Positions 1 to 7,951 of a DNA stretch of 64,000 nucleotides are shown here, piece by piece. A model generated the notes under the pieces. It saw nothing but the letters and a program-made list of their open reading frames with translations. It made no database searches and was not told the DNA's origin. The position numbers and the translations under genes were made by a program. Numbering within the stretch: position 1 is the first letter of the stretch; each line of letters starts with the position of its first letter. This stretch comes from Chitinophaga polysaccharea (GTDB lineage Bacteria; Bacteroidota; Bacteroidia; Chitinophagales; Chitinophagaceae): contig NZ_CABFVU010000002.1 of the NCBI RefSeq assembly GCF_902150045.1, positions 186,001-250,000 of the forward strand, given 5' to 3'.

Positions 1-426
1 TTGGACGGGGGCAGGATCTCTATCGCAGCATTATCGCTCGGTATTGCCAAGGGCGCCATGGATGCGGCGCTGAAATACTCAAAAGAACGGCACCAGTTCG
101 ATCAGCCCATTTCCAACTTCCAGGGCATTTCCTTCAAACTGGCAGATATGGCTACCGAAATAGCCGCCGCAGAATTGCTTACCTTGCAGGCCGCTGATAT
201 GAAGAACCGCAAGGTAAAAATGACCATGCAGGCCGCTATGGCTAAATATTATGCATCGGAGGTAGCGGTAAGGGTAGCCAATGATGCGGTACAGATTTTT
301 GGTGGGTATGGTTATACGAAGGACTTCCCGGTAGAAAAATTTTATCGAGATGCAAAATTATGTACCATCGGGGAAGGCACCTCAGAGATCCAGAAAATTG
401 TGATTGCACGGGAAGCGCTCAGATAA
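1..426 (+). CDS. acyl-CoA dehydrogenase, C-terminal part (cut by window edge)
   Basis: This is the C-terminal flavin-binding helical domain of an acyl-CoA dehydrogenase, the FAD enzyme that introduces the alpha-beta double bond in fatty-acid or branched-chain acyl-CoA breakdown. The family signatures are the segment [12 protein letters not shown], the FAD-contact loop [20 protein letters not shown], and the terminal [14 protein letters not shown]. Only about 141 residues are in the window; a full enzyme has about 380, so the start lies to the left. The TTG at base 1 is not a real start. Substrate chain length cannot be told from this part. The gene ends at 426, followed by a hairpin terminator at 660-690. 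Confidence 0.93.
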   Translation: MDGGRISIAALSLGIAKGAMDAALKYSKERHQFDQPISNFQGISFKLADMATEIAAAELLTLQAADMKNRKVKMTMQAAMAKYYASEVAVRVANDAVQIFGGYGYTKDFPVEKFYRDAKLCTIGEGTSEIQKIVIAREALR

Positions 427-845
427 AATAACGATTTTGCAATTGATACTGATCCTATTGAGATATCGGAATTTTTATAATTTATTTAAAACCCGTTTAT
501 AAGCCGTTCATCATTTTTTCAAAATAACTTAATATTACCCCTTTAGTGTTATTGAATATTGCAAAAGGAACGTTAAATTTGGGTTAATTCATCACTCTTT
601 ACCGTTTATCAACCTTAACACACAAAATCAAGAAAGATTTGAAACACATTTACGCAATGAAAAGCACCCTGTAACACGGGTGCTTTTCTATACCGGGTCT
701 GGCTGGTTTATCCCGTATTAAAGATGCTTAGTAAAATGTGAAGCCTGTAATCCACGTTATGATTCTTCTTTAATTCAGTAGTTCTACTGATACCTGTAAT
801 ATTTATCCCTATTACTTTTACATCCGTAACTATTCGGATATTGTT
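427..845. other. intergenic region, 419 bp
   Basis: I see no coding sequence here. The stretch is A+T-rich, contains one clear hairpin terminator (660-690), and leads into the decayed cytochrome gene. Confidence 0.6.
660..690 (+). terminator. rho-independent terminator
   Basis: A perfect 10-bp stem pairs AAAAGCACCC (660-669) with GGGTGCTTTT (678-687) around an 8-base loop, followed by CTAT. It lies 234 bp after the acyl-CoA dehydrogenase stop and probably ends that transcript. Confidence 0.75.
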
Positions 846-1700
846 ATGTTCTCCGGAATCTTAAAACGGGCGGTATACATTGTGCCGGGGCCTGCCTATA
901 ACCGTATTGTTGATATACGGTGTTTCCAGTTTTCTTTTCCATCAGCATGCCAGCAAAAAGCATTCAGTTACGGTAAGAAACATTCCCATCCCGGATGATC
1001 CGGTTACTATTGCCGAAGGCCGGCCTTTATATGGAATAAAGGGCTACGGCGAATGCCACAGCGCAAACCTGCGCGGCAAAATGGGGGTAGATGATCCTGC
1101 CATCGGACATATTGCCGGTGGTGATATTACCTGTGAAACAGCAGGCTTGTCGGAGAGTTACCGCAATGAAGACCGGTTAAAGGCCCTGGAGCATGGTTTA
1201 AATACCACAAATAAGCTTTTATTGCTCATGCCTTCAGAAGAGTTCACCCGGACGGATGATCCCGATATAGCGGCTGTAACTGCGTTTTGTAGCGCACAGC
1301 TCCAAATAGATACCCCTTCCATTCCCAGAGTAGTGCCGTTGAGGAGAATCCTCTCTGTGCAGGAAGAGATCCCGATGTTTCCTGCTGAAAAAATTGATCA
1401 CCTCCATGAACAAGCTGACACAAAAAAATACGGCCAATACCTGCGGATTCCTGCACAGGCTGCCATAAGCCGGTATTAGCGGTTGGCGATAACCCGGTCC
1501 GGGGCGCTACACCGGTAGCTGATATCACCTCCACCGGGCATGTAGGGAAATGGAACTGTAATGAATTTATAACCACGCTGCGTGCTGGCAGAACGCCGGA
1601 GGGAAAGCAGCTGCACGTGAAAGATATGCCATGGAATATGACCACTTAGTACACGGATGAAGAATTAACCGTTTTGTATCTTTATCTCAGAAGCCTCTAA
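846..1700 (+). pseudogene. decayed di-haem cytochrome c gene
   Basis: The reconstructed product resembles secreted two-haem cytochrome c proteins, with an N-terminal membrane or signal segment, then two haem modules. Several lesions are visible. The likely ATG at 846 is in a different frame from the body that opens near 880. The first haem motif reads YGECH instead of CxxCH, because codon 1045-1047 is TAC (Tyr). The frame shifts near 1440-1452, after which the second haem motif CTGCH (1452-1466) is intact in the new frame. An in-frame TAG lies at 1647-1649, before the natural end YTDEELTVLYLYLRSL and the TAA at 1698-1700. Conserved stretches such as HIAGGDIT, LLLMPSEEFT and FPAEKIDH survive, so decay looks recent. 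Sequencing error could explain single shifts, but not the Tyr, the TAG and two shifts together. Confidence 0.8.
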
Positions 1701-1702
1701 AA

Positions 1703-1748
1703 AAGAAGAAGGGCCTTCCCGAAATACTTCCCGGAAAGCCCTTCTTCA
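1703..1748. terminator. bidirectional terminator hairpin
   Basis: A long stem pairs GAAGAAGGGC...TTCCC with GGGAA..GCCCTTCTTC. On the minus strand it is followed by a T-rich run, so it best serves the clpX-side genes, but it can also end transcripts coming from the left. Confidence 0.8.
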
Positions 1749-1761
1749 CTATTATCTGTAC

Positions 1762-2049
1762 TTACTTTTTATCTTTGCTGAAGAAGTCAGACACTTTTTC
1801 TTTTGCTTCTTCTGCCCAATCCTCTGCTTTATCTTTCACATTATCCAGAAAATCCCCTGCCTGATCCATCAGGCCCGCCTTTTTTTCTTCGGCTTTTCCT
1901 GACATACCTGCAAACCAGTTATCAACTGTACCTGCAATAAAAGGAGGTAATTTGCCTTTCACATATTCTTTTATCACATCAATAGACTGTGCAGCCTGTT
2001 CGGCTGTAAGCCCGGCTTTGTCCTGTAATTGCTGAATGAGTTCCTGCAT
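1762..2049 (-). CDS. small helical protein of unknown function (95 aa)
   Basis: I do not recognise a named family. From the ATG at 2049 the product is 95 aa. The first half (MQELIQQLQDKAGLTAEQ) looks like a short helical domain with a conserved-looking KLPPFIAGTVDNWFAG centre. The second half is a highly charged Lys/Glu/Asp amphipathic helix ending FFSKDKK. The frame opens further upstream at 2088, but that extension is not protein-like and 2049 is preferred. It lies 54 bp downstream of clpX on the same strand and may be co-transcribed with it, ahead of the terminator at 1703-1748. No signal peptide or membrane segment is visible. Confidence 0.65.
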   Translation of the reverse strand: MQELIQQLQDKAGLTAEQAAQSIDVIKEYVKGKLPPFIAGTVDNWFAGMSGKAEEKKAGLMDQAGDFLDNVKDKAEDWAEEAKEKVSDFFSKDKK

Positions 2050-2103
2050 AAATAGAGTTTTATGGTTAGAGATAGTGCCACTGTTCACGGATAACGGGAA
2101 CAG

Positions 2104-3348
2104 TTAGGCCACTTTCAGTTTAACGAGGGTAGATTGCTCCAGTTTAGCCTGTGCATATTCCCTGGTAAGATGGAAGTGTGATTCATTGGCAGACGGCAGT
2201 TCATACATCGCATCACTCAGCACCACTTCACAGATGGAGCGTAAACCACGCGCACCCAGTTTGTATTCCATTGCCTTGTCAACGATATAATCGATCGCTT
2301 CCTCTTCTATCTGTAAATCGATGTTTTCTACCTTGAAAAGTTTTTTGTACTGTTTTACCAATGCATTTTTAGGCTCGGTAAGAATCAGTTTCAGGGTATC
2401 CCTGTCGAGCGAGTTGAGATAGGTTACCACGGGTAAACGGCCCAGTAATTCAGGAATCAGACCAAAGGATTTCAGGTCCTGTGAATTGATGTAACGCAGG
2501 ATCTGTTTCCTGTTCTCTTCTTCTTTTTCCTTGTTAACGGTAAAGCCGATAGAGTGTGTTTGTATCCTTCTGCTGATAATTCTTTCCACGCCATCAAATG
2601 CGCCACCGCAGATGAAGAGAATATTTTGCGTGTTCAGTTTGATCAGTTTTTGTTCCGGGTGTTTACGGCCACCCTGTGGTGGTACCAATACCTCGGTGCC
2701 TTCCAGTAACTTCAGAAGCCCCTGTTGAACGCCTTCTCCGCTTACATCACGGGTGATGGAAGGATTATCGTTTTTACGGGCAATTTTATCGATTTCATCA
2801 ATGTAAACGATGCCGCGTTCAGCAGCTTCCACATCATAGTTACATACCTGTAACAGGCGGCTGAGGATACTTTCCACGTCTTCACCCACATAGCCGGCTT
2901 CTGTAAACACGGTAGCGTCCACAATAGCGAAGGGAACGTTTAGTTGTTTAGCGATGGATTTAGCCAGCAGGGTTTTACCTGTACCGGTTTCTCCTACCAT
3001 GATGATGTTGGATTTTTCTATCTCTACTTCATCATCAGTAATCTGCTGATTGAGTCTTTTATAGTGGTTGTATACGGCTACTGCCAGTATTTTCTTCGCA
3101 TCATCCTGGCCAATTACGTATTCGTCCAGGAATTTTTTCATGTCAATGGGTTTAGACACTTTTGGGGCGAAGTTTGGAGCTACGGCCGCAGCTGCTTTCT
3201 TGCCCGGGGTAAATAACTCCTGGTCAATTATCTCCTGCGCGTTGGCTACGCAGTTTTCACAGATGTGTCCTTCTGCGCCTGCAATCAGTATCTGCACTTC
3301 TTCTTTGGAGCGGCTGCAAAAGGAGCATCGGATTTTAGATTCTTTCAT
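2104..3348 (-). CDS. clpX: ATP-dependent Clp protease ATP-binding subunit ClpX
   Basis: ClpX is the AAA+ unfoldase that recognises tagged substrates and threads them into ClpP in the cytoplasm. The 414-aa length is typical. The N-terminal zinc-binding domain has Cys8, Cys11, Cys30 and Cys33. The Walker A GETGTGKT is at residues 119-126, followed by the pore loop GYVGED, Walker B IVYIDEID, the sensor region GGAFDG, and the sensor-2 motif LGARGLRSI. The IGF tripeptide that docks on ClpP is present in THSIGFTV. It lies downstream of tig and clpP on the same strand, but the hairpin at 3474-3546 separates it from clpP, so it may have its own promoter. Confidence 0.98.
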   Translation of the reverse strand: MKESKIRCSFCSRSKEEVQILIAGAEGHICENCVANAQEIIDQELFTPGKKAAAAVAPNFAPKVSKPIDMKKFLDEYVIGQDDAKKILAVAVYNHYKRLNQQITDDEVEIEKSNIIMVGETGTGKTLLAKSIAKQLNVPFAIVDATVFTEAGYVGEDVESILSRLLQVCNYDVEAAERGIVYIDEIDKIARKNDNPSITRDVSGEGVQQGLLKLLEGTEVLVPPQGGRKHPEQKLIKLNTQNILFICGGAFDGVERIISRRIQTHSIGFTVNKEKEEENRKQILRYINSQDLKSFGLIPELLGRLPVVTYLNSLDRDTLKLILTEPKNALVKQYKKLFKVENIDLQIEEEAIDYIVDKAMEYKLGARGLRSICEVVLSDAMYELPSANESHFHLTREYAQAKLEQSTLVKLKVA

Positions 3349-3473
3349 TTCGGAATAGATTATTTTTCTACGAAACTATCATTGCCTGCATTGATAATTG
3401 CAGGGTTACAAATTTACACTAAATAGCCGAAAGCATAAGTCTTAATACGGTAAAGCTTATCATCTCACAAAAC

Positions 3474-3546
3474 AAAAGCTATTGTAATGAAGATAGAAGC
3501 GTTTTTTAATATGTATCGCCGTCATCTTCGCTACAATAGCTTTATT
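3474..3546. terminator. long hairpin between clpP and clpX
   Basis: AAAAGCTATTGTA (3474-3486) pairs with TACAATAGCTTT (3532-3543), with further imperfect pairing inside (GAAGAT...ATCTTC). Read on the minus strand it is followed by GCTTTTGTTTTG, so it probably ends or attenuates the tig-clpP transcript. The outer arms resemble those of the hairpin at 41864-41937. Confidence 0.65.
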
Positions 3547-3567
3547 TATGCCTTGAGCGTTAAGCTA

Positions 3568-4269
3568 TTACTGAGGTGTTTCCAGGTTTTTCTTTGGATT
3601 TTTCTGGAGTACGTCATCAATAATGCCGTATTCTTTTGCTTCATCCGCAGTCATCCAGTAATCACGGTCAGAGTCTTTTTCCACTTTTTTGATCGGCTGT
3701 CCGCAATGGCCTGCAATGATTTCGTTCAGCTCTTTTTTCAGTTTCACGAATTCACGCGCAGTGATTTCGATGTCTGAAGTCTGGCCTTCGGCACCGCCAT
3801 GAGGCTGGTGGATCATTACACGTGCATGTTTCAGCGCAGTGCGTTTTCCTTTTGTGCCCGCTACCAGCAGTACAGCGCCGAAAGAGGCCGCCATACCGGT
3901 ACAGATAGTAGCTACATCAGGAGAAATGATCTGCATAGTATCATAAATACCCAGACCGGCGTAAACGCTTCCTCCGGGGCTATTGATGTACATCTGTATA
4001 TCACGGTTACGGTCGGAAGATTCCAGGAACAGCAGCTGTGCGGTAATCACGTTTGCCACGTAATCGTTCACCGGGTCTCCGAGGAAAATAATACGATCAG
4101 CCATCAACCTGGAGAAAACGTCCATCTGGGTCATATTCATCTGGCGTTCTTCAAGGATATAAGGAGTCAGACTGTTGATCTGGTGGCTTTTAGCGTAACT
4201 GTCTACTACCAGGCTGCTGATTCCCCGATGCTGGATGGCATATTTTCTAAATTCATTATTAATGTTCAT
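3568..4269 (-). CDS. clpP: ATP-dependent Clp protease proteolytic subunit ClpP
   Basis: ClpP is the serine peptidase that forms the 14-subunit degradation chamber used with ClpX. The catalytic triad is visible as Ser129 in GMAASFGA, His154 in VMIHQPHGG, and an Asp near 199 in VEKDSDRDYW. The oxyanion-side motif YINSPGGSVYAG is also intact. I take the ATG at 4269 (MNINNEFRKY); the open frame reaches 4299 but the added residues are not ClpP-like. This start overlaps the end of tig by 11 bases (ATG and TAA interlocked), so translational coupling with trigger factor is likely. The product is 233 aa with a short propeptide-like N-terminus. Confidence 0.97.
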   Translation of the reverse strand: MNINNEFRKYAIQHRGISSLVVDSYAKSHQINSLTPYILEERQMNMTQMDVFSRLMADRIIFLGDPVNDYVANVITAQLLFLESSDRNRDIQMYINSPGGSVYAGLGIYDTMQIISPDVATICTGMAASFGAVLLVAGTKGKRTALKHARVMIHQPHGGAEGQTSDIEITAREFVKLKKELNEIIAGHCGQPIKKVEKDSDRDYWMTADEAKEYGIIDDVLQKNPKKNLETPQ

Positions 4270-5638
4270 GATGGTGATGTTTATGAGGTAAATTAACAAA
4301 ATCTTCTGCTTTGATTTCCTCTTCTTTCACGTTCACCTTTGTTTCAGCCCAGTCAAATAACCTGGCAGTGATCATTTCGCGGTAAGTCTGGTCTACAAAT
4401 TTCTCATCCTGTAACAGGCGGTCCAGGTAGCTGTCTAACCATTCTGCTCCATCAGTAGCGGCGCCGCCATAGTAGCCTAATACTTTTTGTTTGGCATTTT
4501 CTTTCAGGTCTTCGAAAGAAACTTCCAGTTTATTTTCTTTAACCAGTTTATCGCTGATGAGTGTCCAACGTAATTGATGGTCAAACGAAGGGAATTCTTT
4601 TTCCGCCTCTTCCGCAGTTTTGGGTTTTTCACCGCCAACCTGCAGCCAGCGTTTGAGGAAATCCTTTGGTAATTCGATCGGCGTTTCGTGCACCAGTACT
4701 TCAAACAGGTCGTTGTGAAGATGGTTGCGACTCTCAGAATCCCAGTATTTGCCGATTTCTTCTTTCAGTTTAGCGCGGAAAGCTTCTTCAGTAGTGATAT
4801 CTTCTCCAGGATAAACTTCTTTGAAGAACTCTTCATTCAGTTCTCTTTTTTCAATCAGACCCACTTTGGTGATAGTCAGTTTGAAATATTTCTTCGCCGC
4901 TTCCTTGTCGCCGGCTTCAAAGCCCAGATCTTTCAGGACCCAGCCCAGGCGCTGTTCATCAAAGGAAGTAGCCAGTTGGAATACAATGCTGTCTTCATTC
5001 TTTTTACCCTGCAATTCAGCCTGGATAGCCGGTGCAAAGTATTTTACCAGTAAGGCGTTCTCTTTTACGATACCGCCTTCCACTACATTACCGTCCTTGT
5101 CTGATTCTTCGAATTTAACGTTAATCACGTTATCTTCAGAAGTAATTGTTTCAGGTTCTGTTGTTTTGCCACCTTTCAGCTGTAAACGTTGAACTTCATC
5201 GTTTACCATTTCGTCGGTAACGGTTACTTTATATTTGGTGAGGGTGGTCTTGTTATTTTCAAGGGGAGTAACGGTGAAGGATGGTTTCAGACCTACTTCA
5301 AATTCGAAGTCGTAATCAGCAGGTTTGTTGTAATCCAGGTCTTTTGCCTGTTTTTCCAGGGACAATGGCTGGCCGAAGATTTCCAGTTTTTCTGCCTGCA
5401 CATAGCCCATCAGTTCTCTTTCAACAGTTTTCAGAATTTCGTCGCCAAAGATAGCCTGACCGTGCATTTTCTTAACCATACCTGCAGGCACCATTCCTTT
5501 GCGGAAGCCTGGTATGTTCGCATTTTTGCTGAATTGCTTTACTGCCTTGTCAAAATTAGGAAGGTAATCTTCCTTGCTCACTTTCACAGTGATCTTATCG
5601 TTCAATAAACCAATGTTTTCTCTCGTAACGGTTGCCAT
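4259..5638 (-). CDS. tig: trigger factor
   Basis: Trigger factor is the ribosome-bound chaperone that shields nascent chains. The N-terminal ribosome-binding domain carries the docking loop IPGFRKGMVP near residue 45. A diverged middle domain and a long helical C-terminal chaperone domain follow (459 aa from the ATG at 5638). The frame stays open to 5671 but MATVTRENIG is the natural start. The C-terminus is a histidine-rich tail, KHHHHEH, which could bind metal. The gene opens a tig-clpP unit, the same functional pairing seen in many bacteria. Confidence 0.95.
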   Translation of the reverse strand: MATVTRENIGLLNDKITVKVSKEDYLPNFDKAVKQFSKNANIPGFRKGMVPAGMVKKMHGQAIFGDEILKTVERELMGYVQAEKLEIFGQPLSLEKQAKDLDYNKPADYDFEFEVGLKPSFTVTPLENNKTTLTKYKVTVTDEMVNDEVQRLQLKGGKTTEPETITSEDNVINVKFEESDKDGNVVEGGIVKENALLVKYFAPAIQAELQGKKNEDSIVFQLATSFDEQRLGWVLKDLGFEAGDKEAAKKYFKLTITKVGLIEKRELNEEFFKEVYPGEDITTEEAFRAKLKEEIGKYWDSESRNHLHNDLFEVLVHETPIELPKDFLKRWLQVGGEKPKTAEEAEKEFPSFDHQLRWTLISDKLVKENKLEVSFEDLKENAKQKVLGYYGGAATDGAEWLDSYLDRLLQDEKFVDQTYREMITARLFDWAETKVNVKEEEIKAEDFVNLPHKHHHHEH

Positions 5639-5854
5639 AATTGAATTGTATAAAGTGTTCTTTAGAAGCAATAATGATTCCTTGTTTATTTTTCTGCCAT
5701 GAAGTCACAACGGCAAGTAGGAATGGCAGGAAATTATTTTTGAATAAAATCAGGTGAAACTGTGTCTGAATAAGACATAAGTGACAATGAAAGTGAGGGG
5801 GAGCATAGCATTATCACGTTGCCATATTGACGCATTGCCACATAATATTATATG

Positions 5855-5936
5855 TGCGGATGAAGGGACTCGAACCCCCATGCCTCGCGGCACCAGATCC
5901 TAAGTCTGGCATGTCTACCAATTTCATCACATCCGC
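5855..5936 (-). tRNA. tRNA-Leu (anticodon TAG)
   Basis: On the minus strand the 82-nt sequence folds as a class II tRNA. It has the acceptor GCGGATG paired with CATCCGC, the D-arm TTGGTAGAC, the anticodon arm CCAGA-CTTAGGA-TCTGG with anticodon TAG, a long variable arm (GCCGCGAGGC), and a T-arm with GGTTCGAGTCC. CCA is not encoded. Confidence 0.95.
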
Positions 5937-6169
5937 AGTAAATAAAAAGAACTTACTCCTCCCTGTTCCCCCGCCCGGAAAACCGCCCGGGTGTACATGA
6001 CAAGAGCCCTTTTTTAGCTCAAAAAGGATTGCAAAGGTATTATTTTTTGGGAATTAACAAAATCATTTATATAGACAACATTCAGCCGCTTTCCTCCCCT
6101 AATTTTTTAAAAAATCAGAATTAAGCAGTTAAATTGGAGGGCAATTACTGTAAAAGTCTATCTGATGCT

Positions 6170-7393
6170 ATGACCAAAACCTTCTTCGAAGAACTGAACA
6201 GCGCAAATGCTACCGGTGTAGCCTATAAAAATATCAACCTGAAAAAGGCTGCCCTGGCTTATTTTGCCAATTCCGGCAACGCCACCATTGCCGACCTGTG
6301 CAAGGAACTCAACCTCAGCACTCCCAAAGTGACCAACCTGGTAAATGATCTCATTGCCGACGGACTGGTAATGGACTATGGCAAAATAGAGTCTACCGGC
6401 GGCCGTAAGCCCAACCTGTACGGCCTGGTGCCGGATTCGGCCTTCTTCATCGGCGTAGACGTGAAACATGACCACCTCAACCTGGGTCTGTCCGACCTGC
6501 ATAAAAACCTCGTTACTACGGTGGAGGGACTGCCTTACGCACTGGATAACACCAAAGACTCCCTGGAGCAGCTTTGCCTCCTGATCAACAACTTTATTGA
6601 CGGGCTCACCGTTCCCAAGGAAAAGATCCTCGGCATCGGCATCAACATCCAGGGGCGTATCAACTACGCTACCGGGTACAATTACAGCCTCTTCTATTTT
6701 GACGACGAGCCCCTCAGTAAAGTCATTGCCGCTAAAGTAGGTATCCGTGTTTTCCTGGAGAATGACTCAAGGGCAATGGCCTATGGCGAATTCTGCTCCG
6801 ACCTTGTGAATGGAGAACGTAATGTGCTGTTCCTGAACCTGGACTACGGCATTGGTATGGGCGTGCTTATCAACGGGGAACTGTATTATGGTAAGTCCGG
6901 CTACAGCGGGGAAGTAGGGCATATCCCGATGTTCGATAATGAAATCATCTGTCATTGCGGGAAAAAAGGATGCCTGGAAACAGAAGCCTCCGGATGGGCG
7001 CTGGTAAATATGTTCCGGCAAAAGCTGGCAGCAGGATCTTCGTCTATGCTCACACGTACTCATCAGTCGCCGGAAGACATTCACCTGCACGACATCATAG
7101 CGGCTGCCAACAACGACGATATGCTGGCCATAGAGCTTATCGCCAAAGTAGGAGAGAACCTGGGCCGGGGCGTAGCCCTGCTTATGAATATCTTCAACCC
7201 CGAACTGGTGATACTCGGCGGGGCACTGGCCGCTACACAGGACCACATCCGCCTGCCTATAAAAAGCGCCATGAAAAAATATTCCCTCAGCCTGGTTAGT
7301 AATGATTCCAAATTGAAAATGTCGCGGCTGGGCGAAAGCGCCGGCATTATCGGCGCCTGCCTGCTGGTAAGAAATAAGGTGCTCATAAGCTAG
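6170..7393 (+). CDS. ROK-family transcriptional regulator / sugar kinase-like protein
   Basis: ROK proteins couple an N-terminal winged helix-turn-helix to an ASKHA sugar-kinase fold and usually sense a sugar or sugar phosphate. Here the helix-turn-helix lies at about residues 20-60 (NATIADLCKELNLSTPKVTNLVNDL), followed by the family link STGGRKPN. The kinase-like part has ENDSRAMAYGE, the substrate loop SGYSGEVGHIPM and the zinc motif CHCGKKGCLE. The ATG at 6170 (MTKTFFEELN) is preferred over a TTG at 6134. It is about 407 aa, the usual size for a regulator. No sugar gene lies beside it, so the regulon and ligand cannot be named. Confidence 0.9.
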   Translation: MTKTFFEELNSANATGVAYKNINLKKAALAYFANSGNATIADLCKELNLSTPKVTNLVNDLIADGLVMDYGKIESTGGRKPNLYGLVPDSAFFIGVDVKHDHLNLGLSDLHKNLVTTVEGLPYALDNTKDSLEQLCLLINNFIDGLTVPKEKILGIGINIQGRINYATGYNYSLFYFDDEPLSKVIAAKVGIRVFLENDSRAMAYGEFCSDLVNGERNVLFLNLDYGIGMGVLINGELYYGKSGYSGEVGHIPMFDNEIICHCGKKGCLETEASGWALVNMFRQKLAAGSSSMLTRTHQSPEDIHLHDIIAAANNDDMLAIELIAKVGENLGRGVALLMNIFNPELVILGGALAATQDHIRLPIKSAMKKYSLSLVSNDSKLKMSRLGESAGIIGACLLVRNKVLIS

Positions 7394-7451
7394 TTTTACC
7401 TAACTTTATCATCTACCTGAATTCCATTTCTTACCCTAAAAAATGATTGTT

Positions 7452-7868
7452 ATGTCCACCACATTAACAACGTACCTCACATTCGGCACTAACTGCCGTG
7501 AAGCAATGAATTTTTACAAAAGCGTTTTCGGAGGAGAGTTACAGATCATGACCATGGGTGAAGCCCCCGAAAGCGATAAGCAACCCGAGGCCGCAAAGGA
7601 CCTGGTGATGCACGCATATCTGAAAGCACCAGGGTTTGAACTCATGGCATCCGACAGTATGATGGGGCAAACACCTGCAAACGGGAATAGCGTTACACTT
7701 ACATTGGGCACCGACTCCAACGAAGAATCGGAAAGACTGTTCAATGCTTTATCTGCCGGAGGCAAGGTTACAATGCCACTGGCAGAAACCTTCTGGGCGC
7801 ACCGCTTTGGTATGTTTACCGATAAGTACGGAATCCCCTGGATGGTAAGCTTTAACAAGCCTATGTAA
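7452..7868 (+). CDS. VOC-family (PhnB/glyoxalase-like) protein
   Basis: This small protein has the paired beta-alpha-beta-beta-beta modules of the vicinal oxygen chelate superfamily. PhnB-type features are YLTFGTNCREAMNFYKSVFGG at the N-terminus, GFELMASD in the middle and the closing FGMFTDKYGIPWMVSF. Enzymatic activity is not assignable, since many PhnB-like members lack a known substrate. Two ATGs are close together (7443 and 7452); I take the second, which gives MSTTLTTYLTF. A strong terminator follows at 7901-7951. Confidence 0.9.
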   Translation: MSTTLTTYLTFGTNCREAMNFYKSVFGGELQIMTMGEAPESDKQPEAAKDLVMHAYLKAPGFELMASDSMMGQTPANGNSVTLTLGTDSNEESERLFNALSAGGKVTMPLAETFWAHRFGMFTDKYGIPWMVSFNKPM

Positions 7869-7900
7869 CCAGGTTATCTTTTAAAGAGACGATAAGCTTT

Positions 7901-7951
7901 ACAGCTGTTTACTTTCCTGGTATCCCGGAAAAGTAAACAGCTGTATTTTTT
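7901..7951. terminator. bidirectional terminator between convergent genes
   Basis: ACAGCTGTTTACTTTCC (7901-7917) pairs with GGAAAAGTAAACAGCTGT (7927-7944), followed by ATTTTTTATTTC. It separates the VOC gene from the converging TPR gene. Confidence 0.9.

Noticed and set aside
1244..1645. Open frame of 133 codons antisense to the cytochrome c remnant
   Set aside because: The plus strand clearly encodes haem-protein segments. The antisense product has no recognisable feature.
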